From Adiantum capillus-veneris (Eukaryota; Streptophyta; Polypodiopsida; Polypodiales; Pteridaceae): a stretch of DNA of 64,000 bases. The stretch is taken from contig CM043953.1 of NCBI GenBank assembly GCA_014529385.2, forward strand, positions 72,175,872 to 72,239,871. Reading direction: 5' to 3'. The translations under genes and the position numbers were made by a program. The notes beneath the pieces were generated by a model. It searched no databases and had not been told where the DNA came from. It was given only the letters and a program-made list of their open reading frames with translations. Of this stretch, positions 10,927 through 20,733 are shown one piece after another; the first letter of the stretch is position 1; each line of letters opens with the position of its first letter.

Positions 10927-13900
10927 TTAGGAGAGTGATATTCTTTTTGAGATTTGAAGCACTTTTAAAACACCCACTTTTAAGCGCAAAAAAGCAATGT
11001 CCTTGACATTACTTTCCAGGCCACCTATACATGCTTTCACCCCTAGACCGTTACAATCCTTACCCATTTGTACCAATGTTTTAGGATGGAATCCCTCACT
11101 TGTCTCATCCGTTGCATTTGGCACTATGATAGTCTCTCTCCTAGATTCAGAGGCATTCGTGAGTCTTTCCTTCGTTTCTACTTGTTTCTCTAAAGTTGGT
11201 TTGATAGGGGTTGGAGTTGGTACCTCATGCCAACTTGCAGGTTTACCAATCGGGTTTTCCATCAATGATTGAGCTGTTTCAATCATCTTTCGACACATTT
11301 CCAACCTCTGTTTCTTTATTTCCGCATATGGATAAGTCATCCATCTTTGCTCTTGGGTTTGGTTGTTTTTGAGTCTGGCTTCATAAGCTTTTAAAAGTGC
11401 GTCTGATTGCTCATTTACCTTTTCTGCCAACATTGATCCTCCTGATCCTACACTTTTGGGTTCTGCTATTTCCTTGGGTGCTATGGTTGTCGCAGTGTGT
11501 GAGATTAGGCTAGCTAGATCCTCTAACCGCTCTTTGTGTGTTTTAACTCCTCGGAGAGAGCCGTTTGCTCTTGTTCTCTCCTGGCTTTCATACGCGCCTT
11601 TCTAGCTTTCCAAGTGCTTCTCTGATTTTTCCTTTCTGAACTTGGGGCATCAGTTTTTGGCTCTTCAATTATGGGTTCGTTCGTCATTCTTTGATCTTGG
11701 TCTCGTGTTACTGCCTGAATATGTATTATTGTCTCGTTTTCTGACCCTCCACTAGAAGGCACTGCTTCCAGCATGTTCAAGGTAGTTTTTGCTCCTTTTC
11801 TGGGGTTCTTAGGGAAATCTGGAATCAAATGAGTAACTCCACACTCGGTACAATATGCGTTGACTCTAATGATTTCATCATGAGGACAGTCTCTTAGCAT
11901 ATGGTCTCCACCACACTTGTAGCAGGGTCCCTTAGGTTGTTGAGGTGCTCCTTGAGCTCCTCTTTGTTGGTGTGCTTGTCTCTGCCCGCCCATGCCTCCG
12001 TTGGCTATGAATAGAAATGTTCGTTCATCCAAGCTATATCTTCCTTCTCCTGCTGCCTGTGCAGCTGTTAGTGGTCCTGCACTTCCTATCATGCTCCATG
12101 ACTCTGGCGTTGAGGGTTCTTCCGGTGGATAATAGGCAGGATTTGTAGCATATCCATTGGTATCTTCGTGATATGCATGCATAGGCACCAAATCCTTCTC
12201 TTCTGGTTCAGTTATGGTTGGTGTGTATCTTATGCCGATTGGTCGTAATCCTGGTAGGGGTGGTTGTTGTCCCAACACTAGTTGTGGTCTTTCTACACCT
12301 ACAAGTCCTGGTAGGTTGCCTGCTTGATACCTAGGTATTGGTGGAAGTTGAGGAGATGCTACCTGGGCCTGGGGAGCATAAGGTCTCTCTCGCACATATC
12401 CCTTGTTATGATAACATTCCTCCGTCCCATGGTTTGTCCATTTTTGTTCAATAGCACACTATTCTGGATGTTTAGCCTGAGGTTTGGCGTACATGTTAAT
12501 CTTTTTTAGCACTTCCTCTACAAGCTGCTCCTAGTTTACAGCTACTTCTCCCTTTGGTGCTGTCTTAGCGAACTTGCTTCCACTTTTTTGTGAGGATGAA
12601 TCGTCGTCAAGATCCTTGAATTCACCCTCTTTGTAGACCGCACAATTGTCCACAAGGTAAAGAGCCTCCTTAGTTAACTCGTTTAACGTTGTGCTCCTCT
12701 TCATATGTAAGTCCTTCTGGAGATCTGCATTCCTCAATCCTTGGATAAAGATAAGCACAAGTCTGGACTGAGTTGACAGTTCTTCCACAGGGCAGAACTT
12801 AACATATCTTTTTAGTCGTAGGGCTCCCTTTCGCACAGATTCCCTGTCTTTCTGTTTGAATTTATGGATTTGTGAGACTATATTATGAGCTATCCCCCTT
12901 TGTGAGAATTCCTCGATAAACTCGTCAAACACCTCCTACATAGACTCAAAGTCTCTACGCTCCACAGAGTCAAACCAAGTAGCAGCGTCATTCTCTAGCG
13001 TTAGTCCAAACCCTGCAAATTGGGTAGGGAAGTCTAACACCTCTTTAGCTCTAATTACACGAACAAAGGCTGCTACATGATCTCTAGGATCTCTGTTTCC
13101 CGTGTTTTTCTTGTTTACCCATTTTTGCACTTGAGAAGGTCTAATTCTACGATGGTCTACAAATCTCATCATTGGATCTCATCGTCCCAATCTATATATC
13201 TCCTCTGGCCTTCTGTAGTAGGCAGGTTTCTCTCCCAGTGGTGCTCCTAAGCCATAATTTTTAGGAGTTCTTGCAAGAGATGGTTCATCCCTTCGAACTC
13301 GTTCTATGGATGGTCTTCCAGGCTCTGTTGACCCTTGAGTTTTTGGATTACTCTCGCCTTGATACCGTGAATAGAGTGGTGGTTCTTGTAAATACCTTAT
13401 CCCTCGTGCGGCTTGATAACCATCTCAATTTCATTCTTGTTCTAATGTTGCACTCTGTCAAAGCCATGCCTACAATGATGGCTGGGTTGCTGGTTGGTTC
13501 TGGTTGTTGAACGTCTGCTGTCGGGTAGAATGTGAGGTCGGGTCATAATCTTCTGAAAAGGGATCTGTCGACTTGCTAGGGGTGTAGGTGGCTCTTGGCA
13601 CTTCTTCTGGGGCATATGTTGATGCTTCTGGAACTGTTGCCTTTTCTACCTCCTTTGGGAGAATACGTTTGTATTCTCGCCCGTACCTGTCAACAAAAAC
13701 GATATCCTTCCCTATAGCAATTTCATAAGAGAATAAGTAAAGAACCTTGTCTTTGCTTAATTCGTTTGGATAGGATTCTTTGCATCGGAAGTAAGAGTCT
13801 ATTCCCTCACTCTCATGCTTGTAAATTCCGATATTCTCATTATAGGTTGAGACCCTAGTTGTTTTCTTATCATACATAAAAGGCGCTCCAGGTCGATCAA

Positions 13901-14431
13901 TGTTTGGAGGTCGTTCTTGAGTTTTTGAAACCATTTTCCCTTTCCCCATGTTATCTCCATATCTATTTTAATCCTTAGGGTTACTAACTATTAGATAGTG
14001 GTTTCCCTTTTCGTCTCAGAATCTATCTCCAGATCATAGACTCGAATTATCTCCAGTCTCTGAGCTGGCCTTTCTTCAATACAAATACACTTGCGTCCTC
14101 GAGAGTCATAATAAACTAGGGTTCCCCTCGAGTTTGTTCCTTCTAATAAGATTACAGTGAACTTGGAATCATTCAAATGATTCAGTGAGGTGCTTCCTCC
14201 TGGCATTGGTCCGTCATAGGCGAAACCTCTTGGCTGTTGACTACCCATCATCAAGAAGGATTTGTCGGATGAAGTGTCAGTATCACTACCCTCCTCAATA
14301 ATCGGTGCTAGTGGATCTAGCCTTGCCCGAGTTACACTCTCCTCGGTGGACACTAAGCTACCTTGGTCACCTGCCACCTTTTGGTCTCTAAAAATGTGTC
14401 TTCCTGATCTCAAATTCATCAAACTTAGCAA
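10927..14431 (-). pseudogene. Gag-only LTR-type element GAG-1, coding part
   Basis: A chain of minus-strand frames in the order expected of a Ty3-like gag. 14,431-13,991: N-terminal part. 13,949-13,470: contains VDRYGREYKRILP. 13,172-12,531: retrotransposon capsid region, with GFGLTLENDAATWFDSVERR, broken by one TAG near 12,933. 12,395-11,523: Pro/Gln-rich, with a zinc knuckle CYKCGGDHMLRDC and a second degenerate one, CTECGVTHLIPDF. 11,433-10,927: MTYPYAEIKKQRLEMCRK. No protease, reverse transcriptase or integrase is found. Every block aligns in order with the plus-strand element at 42,996-45,300. The layout resembles the described class of gag-only, non-autonomous LTR elements (TR-GAG). LTRs could not be delimited. 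The 3' end abuts the copy A transposon, so the protease seen in GAG-2 may have been cut off. Confidence 0.65.
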
Positions 14432-14840
14432 TGCAACTTAACACAAATCCAACCACTCACTTGGCAAAGGATCAGTTTCTGCACAACTTCTTGCTTTGCC
14501 GCTGAATATACCTGTACACAAGCGTTTAATTTCGGTAATCGAATCAAAGCATTTAACCGTTAGAGGTGGTTTTAGTAATGATTGGTATAACTGGAGAGTT
14601 AACCTCAACCACTACTGTATTTTATACACTTCTGATGTTCTGGATTAGGTCTACTAATCTGAAACTGTACTTCCCTCGAATGTTGATCAATTTATCTGAA
14701 AAGTATAAATTCCATCTTTGCTCCGTCAAAAGGTCAAACAAGGTCCAAATTCACTTCTGAAAGAAGTTTTGGAACTCCAAAGTCAAATGGAACATCATTG
14801 TATAACCTCAGTCAAATTTTCTCTTCACTAAGCCCTAATA

Positions 14841-14862
14841 GACACCCTACACGTAGGATGTC
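14841..14862. promoter_or_regulatory. GAG-1 palindrome 1 (half-site GACATCCTACG)
   Basis: A 22-base inverted repeat, close to the perfect form found at 20,123. It is followed by TCCTAC. The role is unknown; a protein-binding or hairpin function is inference. Confidence 0.6.
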
Positions 14863-15115
14863 TCCTACTCTGTTTTGCCTGGATTTTTGCACTATGGATT
14901 CCCCTTGATGTGCTAAGTCCACAGCTGTTTTTACTTTTTGATTTGGACACTTATAAGATGGTCAATGGATCAGAAATTAGTTTCGACAGCCTGATGTTGG
15001 TCTGACCAGTCAAATCAACTCCAATTTGGACCAAAATTGACTAGGAGCCTTGCCTTAGGCTATACAACACCCTGCTATGCCCACAGTCAGTTTCTGGCTT
15101 CAATTTCTTGCTTTA

Positions 15116-15137
15116 GACATTCTACGCATAGCATGTC
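15116..15137. promoter_or_regulatory. GAG-1 palindrome 2
   Basis: Degenerate member of the GACATCCTACG inverted repeat (GACATTCTACG / CATAGCATGTC), followed by TTTTTGC. Confidence 0.55.
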
Positions 15138-15240
15138 TTTTTGCTCAGAATGGCTTCAATTGCAAATCACAGACTCCCCTTAAGATGCTGATCACTTTGG
15201 TATGCTCAAATTACGGTTTGGAGTGCCAAATCACCCAAAA

Positions 15241-15262
15241 CACATCCTACGTGTAGGATGTC
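15241..15262. promoter_or_regulatory. GAG-1 palindrome 3
   Basis: CACATCCTACG joined to TGTAGGATGTC, followed by TTTTTGGC. It ends about 20 bases before the copia insertion. Confidence 0.6.
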
Positions 15263-15284
15263 TTTTTGGCCTATTTTGTAGACA

Positions 15285-15557
15285 TGTAGTAGTGTTAGTG
15301 TGTATACGCGCTTCACCAGGGGCACTTTTCTCCCACTGGGTTTTTCCCCCTGGACATCCGGTGTGAAAGGACACCTTATCTCTTAGGGTTTCATATAAGC
15401 TTTGTAGCTCTGAGTTTGTACACAATTATTATTATTCTAATACAGAGAGAGAGACTACAGAGATCTCGTACACAAGCTCTGTGTCTTCTCCTTCTCCATC
15501 TTCTTCCTACTCTGAGTTGCTGTCTTCCTTCTGTTTCCTGTTTCATCATCTTCAACA
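15285..15557 (+). repeat. Probable 5' LTR of the copia element
   Basis: Begins TGTAGTAGTG and ends CTTCAACA (TG...CA), two bases before the primer binding site. It contains a TATA-like CATATAAGC at about 15,391 and a short AGAGAGAGA stretch. With no 3' LTR to compare, the 5' boundary is inferred from TG and the change from GAG-1 leader sequence. Confidence 0.6.
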
Positions 15558-15559
15558 AT

Positions 15560-15571
15560 TGGTATCAGAGC
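15560..15571 (+). promoter_or_regulatory. Primer binding site for initiator tRNA-Met
   Basis: TGGTATCAGAGC is the standard plant LTR-retrotransposon sequence complementary to the 3' end of initiator tRNA-Met. It lies directly after the LTR end. Confidence 0.9.
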
Positions 15572-15956
15572 AAGGTGATTTCCAGAGCCTCTACTTGCGT
15601 TTTCGCGTCCACGCGCGCAATCGCAGTTTTCAGGCAGTTTTCGGAAAATTTGTTCGTGGGAGCATCCTCGACGTTCCGGGAGTATTCTGAGCAGGCGACC
15701 CGGGGTTTTACCCCCCTTTCGAAGCCGTTCGAGCCCTCATAATTTTGTTCTGAGCAGCGTAGCAGAAGTTACTTTTCGGAGGCGTTTAGATCAAGAGGGT
15801 GTGCTTTTTGATAGATTTTCTTCAGGTAAACAGTTCTTTTGGGAAGCAGCTTGTCTTAGCTTTGTGCTGAGATTTTGTGTAGAGTTTTGCTTGGATTGGA
15901 GAGGAGATTTGTGAATCTCTTGGAGGTTCTTTTGCTCTCTTGTGTGCATCTACAGT

Positions 15957-18900
15957 ATGGCTCAATCTACGGAGAAAGAGATTTTTGGTGCGTTTACATC
16001 CGAAGACAAATTGGATGGTACCAACTATTCTCTTTGGTCTTTTATGGCCAAAAATGTTTTGGTTGGTAAAGGATTGTGGGATTATGTATCTGGAGATGAA
16101 GTTCGTCCAGGTAGCATTGCACCTGCCACGCCTGGTCGTGGTGCAGCTGTTGGTGCAGGACCCTCACAAGTCACTCCAGAGCAAAAGAGATGGGATACTA
16201 AAGATGCACAGGCTATGGCTGTGATTGCCTTAACCATAAAGAGGACAATCACACCACATATCAGATCTTGCAGAACTTCTGAGGATGCTTGGAACACTCT
16301 GCAAGCTATGTTTGGAGGAAGAAACGCTGCCAGAATAGAGTTTTTGAAGAAACAACTTGACAAAATACAAATGGGCGAAGGTGACGATATTGTCGAGCAT
16401 CTTACAAAAATCAGGGATCTTAAAGAGCAATTGCTTAGCATTGATGAAGTGATTCCAGAGAAGGACTTGGTTTCCAAAACACTCAATTCACTACCACCAT
16501 CTTATTTGACTTTTCAGACTTCTTTGACTCTGTCTTTGCGAGCTAATCCTGACCCTCTTCATTTTGAAGAGTTAGTGGCTTTGCTATTGCAGGAGGATCA
16601 ATCACGTAAGAACAAGTCTTTACAGGTGGATGGTATGGATCATGCTCTTGTTGTACAGAACAAAAACAGGGGTAAAGAGAGTGCTCATCACTCCAAGTCT
16701 AGTGCAGGACAATCTTCAGAGAAGTCTAAAGGTGATTTCGACAAGTCCAAGAAGAAAGGTAAATGTCACTACTGCAAGAAACCTGGTCACTACATTAGTG
16801 AGTGTAAAAAGCGAATTGCTAAAGAAAAGAAGAAAGAGTCAAGTTTGGTTGTTTCAGCTTCTGGTGATTCTTCTACAGCTAAAGAAGAGTCTGCAAACTT
16901 TGTGCGGGATTCTTATGCTTTTGTAGTATGTTCAAATTTTTCTGCTTACAGTGTTGACAAGACACAAATGATTTGGTACTTTGATAGTGGTGCATCCAGG
17001 CATATTACTTCAAGGAAGGATTTGTTTTGTTCATTGGATGCAGCTCCAGCAGGAAAGAAGGTGACATGTGCAAATAATGCTTCTTATCCAATCAAAGGCG
17101 TTGGTAAGATTTTGATTACCATTTCAGATGGTTCAGATTTATGCTTGCCAGATGTCTTATATGTTCCAGGGATCAAGAAGAATTTGTTGTCTGTATCCTC
17201 TCTTGCAAAAAAGGGTCTTCGGGTCATTTTTGAGGATGACAGATGTGTTGTACGAGATCGAGAGAATGGTTATTCTCTTATCACTACAGGTACGATGGAC
17301 AGTGGACTATTTGTGCTAGATCGTTATGAAAAGCAGATTCAGGTATGTATTGCAGAAACAAAGACTCAGGCCATGCAGGATGCTGAGTTGTGGCATGCTA
17401 GATCCGGGCATGTTAGTTATGGCAGTTTGATGACTTTACAACGTCATAATATGGTGCATGATTTGTCTTTATTGGAGATGCCACCAAGACATGTATGTGA
17501 AGGTTGCGTTCTTGGAAAGATGCACAGATTTGCATTTTCGCAGGATGGTTCAGTTAGAGCGACACGAAAGTTGCAGCTTGTACACAGTGATGTATGTGGT
17601 CCTATGAGGACGCCATCTTTGGGAAACAGCCTTTATTTTGTGACCTTCATTGATGACTTTTCCAGGTTTTGTTGGGTGTATCCACTCAAAGCAAAGTCAG
17701 ATGTGTTTGCAGTTTTTCAACATTATGTCGCCATGGTTGAAAATGAAACAGGTTGCAAAGTACAGACTCTTCGTACCGATCGAGGAGGTGAATACATGTC
17801 AGGTGCATTTAAGGATTTTTTGGGAAAGAAAGGCATTAAACACCAATGCACTATGCCATACACACCACAACAGAATGGTGTTGCAGAAAGGAAGAATAGG
17901 TCTTTAATGGAGACGGCTAGATGTATGCTCAAGGCTAAGAGTTTGCCTCATAAACTATGGATGGAGGCAGTTGCTTGTGCAGCACATGTTTTGAACAGGT
18001 GTCCTACTCGTGCCTTGAAGACCATTACTGCATATGAAGCTTGGTATGACAAAAAACCTTCAGTCAGTTATCTTCGTGTTTTTGGTTGTCTTGCTTATGC
18101 TCACATCCCTCAGCAGTTACGTGGAAAGCTTGATGATAAGGCAATCAAATGTATATTTGTGGGGTACAGTAGTGGAAGTAAAGGTTATAGACTTTACAAT
18201 CCTGCTACAAACAAGATTTTTGAAAGTCGTGATGTAATTTTTGCAGAAACTACTGCTCAACCTATGGTTGCTTTTGATGTACCTCATATGCAGACACATG
18301 ATGTATTTGAAGATTTGCTTCCTTCTTTTGTGGAGAATCAAGAATCACAACAGGTTGATAATCTTGATCAATCTTTTGATCAGCATGTGACACCTCATGA
18401 TGTAGAGGAAATTGTGCGTGAAGAGCAAGAAGTTCTCAGGGAAGAAAGAACCTTGCCTAAATCGGTTCAGAAAACTTTGCAGGATAGCAAGTTGGATGCA
18501 CCGTTGCCACGGAAAACACGTGCTGGTACTACTTTTGGCAAAGAGCAAGTAGATTTGGCTTGCTTTAGCACTCTTTGTGATGCAGATGAGCCTGATTCAT
18601 TTGAACAAGCTTTAGAGTGTGTTCAGTGGAAAGATGCTATGCAGCAAGAAATTGATTCTATTCATAAGAATCATACATGGGATCTAGTGGACTTGCCTAC
18701 AGGTAAAAAGCCTATTGGTACAAAGTGGGTTTTTAAGGTAAAAAGGAAACAAGATGGTACTGTTGACAGGTACAAAGCAAGGCTTGTGGCAAAAGGCTAT
18801 GCGCAACAGAAAGGCATAGATTATGATGAAACCTTTGCTCCTACTTCTCGTGCATCCACAGTTAGATCACTAGTTGCAATTGCTGCTCATCATGGTTGGA

Positions 18901-19808
18901 AAGTGCATCGGTTGGATATCAAAACTGCTTTTTTGAATGGTGATTTGCAGGAAGAAGTTTATGTAAGTCAACCAAGTGGTTTTGTTGTAAAAGGTCAAGA
19001 GCAAAAGGTATGTAGATTGCGTAAAGCTTTGTATGGTCTCAAACAGGCTCCAAGAGCATGGTATGAGAAGATACATACTTATTTGATTGGCCAGGGATTT
19101 CAAAATAGTCCAACAGAAAGTACTTTGTATGTCAAAAAGAGAGATGGAGTTCTCATTATGCTAACACTTTATGTGGATGATATGCTTCTTACAGGCAATA
19201 ATGCAGATGAAATTGAAGCGTTTAAAGATGCTTTGAGAAAAACCTTTGAGATGTCTGATCTTGGTTTGCTACATTATTACTTGGGTATTCAGTTTGTGCA
19301 ATCAGAAGATGGCATATACATGTTGCAGGCAAAATATTTGCATAAAATTTTGGACAAGTTTGGTATGCAAAATTGTAAGCCAATCTCTACACCCGTAGAA
19401 ACTGGATCAAAGTTGAGCATGCATGATGCTGGAGAACCTTTTGATGTACATACTTATGCAGCAGCCGCTGGTTGCTTGATATATTTGGCAGGCAACACTC
19501 GTCTAGACATTCAATTTGGGGTTTCACAAGCAAGCAGATTTATGCACAGCCCAGGTATGCATCATTGGCAAGCTGTGAAGCGCATACTTCGTTACCTTTC
19601 AGGTACCCCTAATCTCGCCATGTTCTTTCCAAGGGGGGATATGTATGGAAAGCACAGTTCTATGCAGCTTCTTGGTTACAGCGATTCAGATTGGGCTGGT
19701 GATTTTAACATATTTGACCCTAGACTTGAGCCACGCCTTCCCTTTAATATCAGCAACCCAGTGGTATGCTTAGATTTTGGTTTGGATTTCAAAGGACCCC
19801 AATTTTAG
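15957..19808 (+). CDS. Ty1/copia Gag-Pol polyprotein, uninterrupted to RNase H
   Basis: Encodes the proteins for copying and integrating the element. The start chosen is the ATG at 15,957 (MAQSTEKEIFG); an in-frame ATG lies 15 bases upstream. Domains by residue: UBN2-type gag about 1-225; zinc knuckle CHYCKKPGHYISEC about 270; aspartic protease WYFDSGASRHIT about 340; GAG-pre-integrase LWHARSGH about 478; integrase core with Asp in HSDVCGP (about 543), Asp in RTDRGGEY (about 606) and Glu in NGVAERKN (about 642); reverse transcriptase from KPIGTKWVFKVK (about 918) with YVDDM (about 1072); RNase H up to GYSDSDWAGD (about 1248). The last 35 residues come from flanking DNA. No stop or frameshift occurs over about 3.7 kb, unlike every other element here, so it is probably the youngest insertion apart from its lost end. 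Confidence 0.95.
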   Translation: MAQSTEKEIFGAFTSEDKLDGTNYSLWSFMAKNVLVGKGLWDYVSGDEVRPGSIAPATPGRGAAVGAGPSQVTPEQKRWDTKDAQAMAVIALTIKRTITPHIRSCRTSEDAWNTLQAMFGGRNAARIEFLKKQLDKIQMGEGDDIVEHLTKIRDLKEQLLSIDEVIPEKDLVSKTLNSLPPSYLTFQTSLTLSLRANPDPLHFEELVALLLQEDQSRKNKSLQVDGMDHALVVQNKNRGKESAHHSKSSAGQSSEKSKGDFDKSKKKGKCHYCKKPGHYISECKKRIAKEKKKESSLVVSASGDSSTAKEESANFVRDSYAFVVCSNFSAYSVDKTQMIWYFDSGASRHITSRKDLFCSLDAAPAGKKVTCANNASYPIKGVGKILITISDGSDLCLPDVLYVPGIKKNLLSVSSLAKKGLRVIFEDDRCVVRDRENGYSLITTGTMDSGLFVLDRYEKQIQVCIAETKTQAMQDAELWHARSGHVSYGSLMTLQRHNMVHDLSLLEMPPRHVCEGCVLGKMHRFAFSQDGSVRATRKLQLVHSDVCGPMRTPSLGNSLYFVTFIDDFSRFCWVYPLKAKSDVFAVFQHYVAMVENETGCKVQTLRTDRGGEYMSGAFKDFLGKKGIKHQCTMPYTPQQNGVAERKNRSLMETARCMLKAKSLPHKLWMEAVACAAHVLNRCPTRALKTITAYEAWYDKKPSVSYLRVFGCLAYAHIPQQLRGKLDDKAIKCIFVGYSSGSKGYRLYNPATNKIFESRDVIFAETTAQPMVAFDVPHMQTHDVFEDLLPSFVENQESQQVDNLDQSFDQHVTPHDVEEIVREEQEVLREERTLPKSVQKTLQDSKLDAPLPRKTRAGTTFGKEQVDLACFSTLCDADEPDSFEQALECVQWKDAMQQEIDSIHKNHTWDLVDLPTGKKPIGTKWVFKVKRKQDGTVDRYKARLVAKGYAQQKGIDYDETFAPTSRASTVRSLVAIAAHHGWKVHRLDIKTAFLNGDLQEEVYVSQPSGFVVKGQEQKVCRLRKALYGLKQAPRAWYEKIHTYLIGQGFQNSPTESTLYVKKRDGVLIMLTLYVDDMLLTGNNADEIEAFKDALRKTFEMSDLGLLHYYLGIQFVQSEDGIYMLQAKYLHKILDKFGMQNCKPISTPVETGSKLSMHDAGEPFDVHTYAAAAGCLIYLAGNTRLDIQFGVSQASRFMHSPGMHHWQAVKRILRYLSGTPNLAMFFPRGDMYGKHSSMQLLGYSDSDWAGDFNIFDPRLEPRLPFNISNPVVCLDFGLDFKGPQF

Positions 19809-20690
19809 CTGTTCTAGCCTTTTTCAGTCACAAATGCTAAAGTCTGCTTAGAACTCAATTTTCACACCCAATTGAGATGAAACCTCTCTCAGTCACTCAA
19901 TATATCATGCAGATCATGCTCATGCAGGCATCCTATGGTTTTGGTCTTAAAATAATGCCTTGGCACAATTTGGGTAGGATGTGTGGCAATTTCAGTCTAT
20001 CTGGCCTTATCCTGTCAAGATATGGTCAAATTTTCACTTTCCAGGTGAAAATAGGGTAAAACCTACCTTTTGAACACACTGGTCAACTCAAAATTTCAAA
20101 ATTTCCACCAGATCACCCTATAGACATCCTACGCGTAGGATGTCTCCTGGCTTAAAATTTATTTTTTTCCTGACAGAAATGCTCCTGATGCTCTGCTGCT
20201 CTATCAGAAACATTCACAGCAACTTTTGAACTTCACTTCAGCTTTCAACCACTCTTTTGCATCTTTTACAACCTTGTAATGAACCAAATAGAAAGTATAA
20301 CATGCATGAAGTGCTCTAGATCATGAATCATGATGTCCTACTTACCCTACTCCTACTCATCATGTGAAATGGTGATAATGGTGTTTTGGTTGCTTCCTGG
20401 CCTCTCCGGACTCTCAAGATATCCTTTCACCGCTTCTACCACTCCAACGCCTACTCTCTACACCACAACTCAACTAAAAACTAAAAACTATCTAAGTATA
20501 CCTAAGTCTACCTAAGTCGAAGGATCTAGGCCAAACACACGCTCCCTAGACTCCTTACAATCTCAAACCCTAATGTTCCAATTTAATCATCTACTCAATC
20601 TAAATGTCAAAACTGGGATACAATCTGGAAACTTCTATAAGCCCCAATATTTACAAAGGTGAAATGTCCGGTTTTCTCAATAAATGAATA
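19702..20690 (-). other. GAG-1 leader, distal part beyond the copia insertion
   Basis: Non-coding DNA resembling 14.4-15.28 kb in style, with the fourth palindrome at 20,123. No ORF is supported. The outer end of GAG-1 could not be fixed. The two leader parts together (about 1.8 kb) match the leader length of GAG-2 (about 1.8 kb). Confidence 0.45.
20123..20144. promoter_or_regulatory. GAG-1 palindrome 4 (perfect)
   Basis: A perfect 22-base palindrome: half-site GACATCCTACG followed directly by its reverse complement CGTAGGATGTC, then TCCTGG. It lies on the far side of the copia element from palindromes 1-3. Confidence 0.75.
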
Positions 20691-20733
20691 ATTAGAAAAA
20701 ATAATAATCCGTCGAGCATTCATTTTCCATAGG

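Larger units (their letters stand above)
14432..15284 (-). other. GAG-1 leader, proximal part
   Basis: Non-coding DNA upstream of the GAG-1 gag frame. It holds three copies of a palindrome (listed separately) and repeated sentences such as AGGATGTCTCCT and GGATGTCTTTTTGGC. A copia element interrupts it at 15,285; the same kind of sequence, with a fourth palindrome, resumes at about 19,702. Confidence 0.55.
15285..19701 (+). mobile_element. Ty1/copia retrotransposon, 3' truncated, inserted in the GAG-1 leader
   Basis: Starts with a probable 5' LTR and tRNA-Met primer site, followed by one long polyprotein frame. Homology stops inside RNase H at about 19,701. The rest of RNase H, the polypurine tract and the 3' LTR are missing. 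What follows is leader-like sequence of GAG-1, including its fourth palindrome. The simplest reading is an insertion into GAG-1 followed by a deletion that removed the copia 3' end and some host sequence. Confidence 0.85.

Noticed and set aside
15942-15956. Upstream in-frame ATG as start of the copia polyprotein
   Set aside because: The ATG at 15,957 gives MAQSTEKEIFG, the more usual type of copia gag N-terminus. The five extra residues are not protein-family-like. It remains possible.
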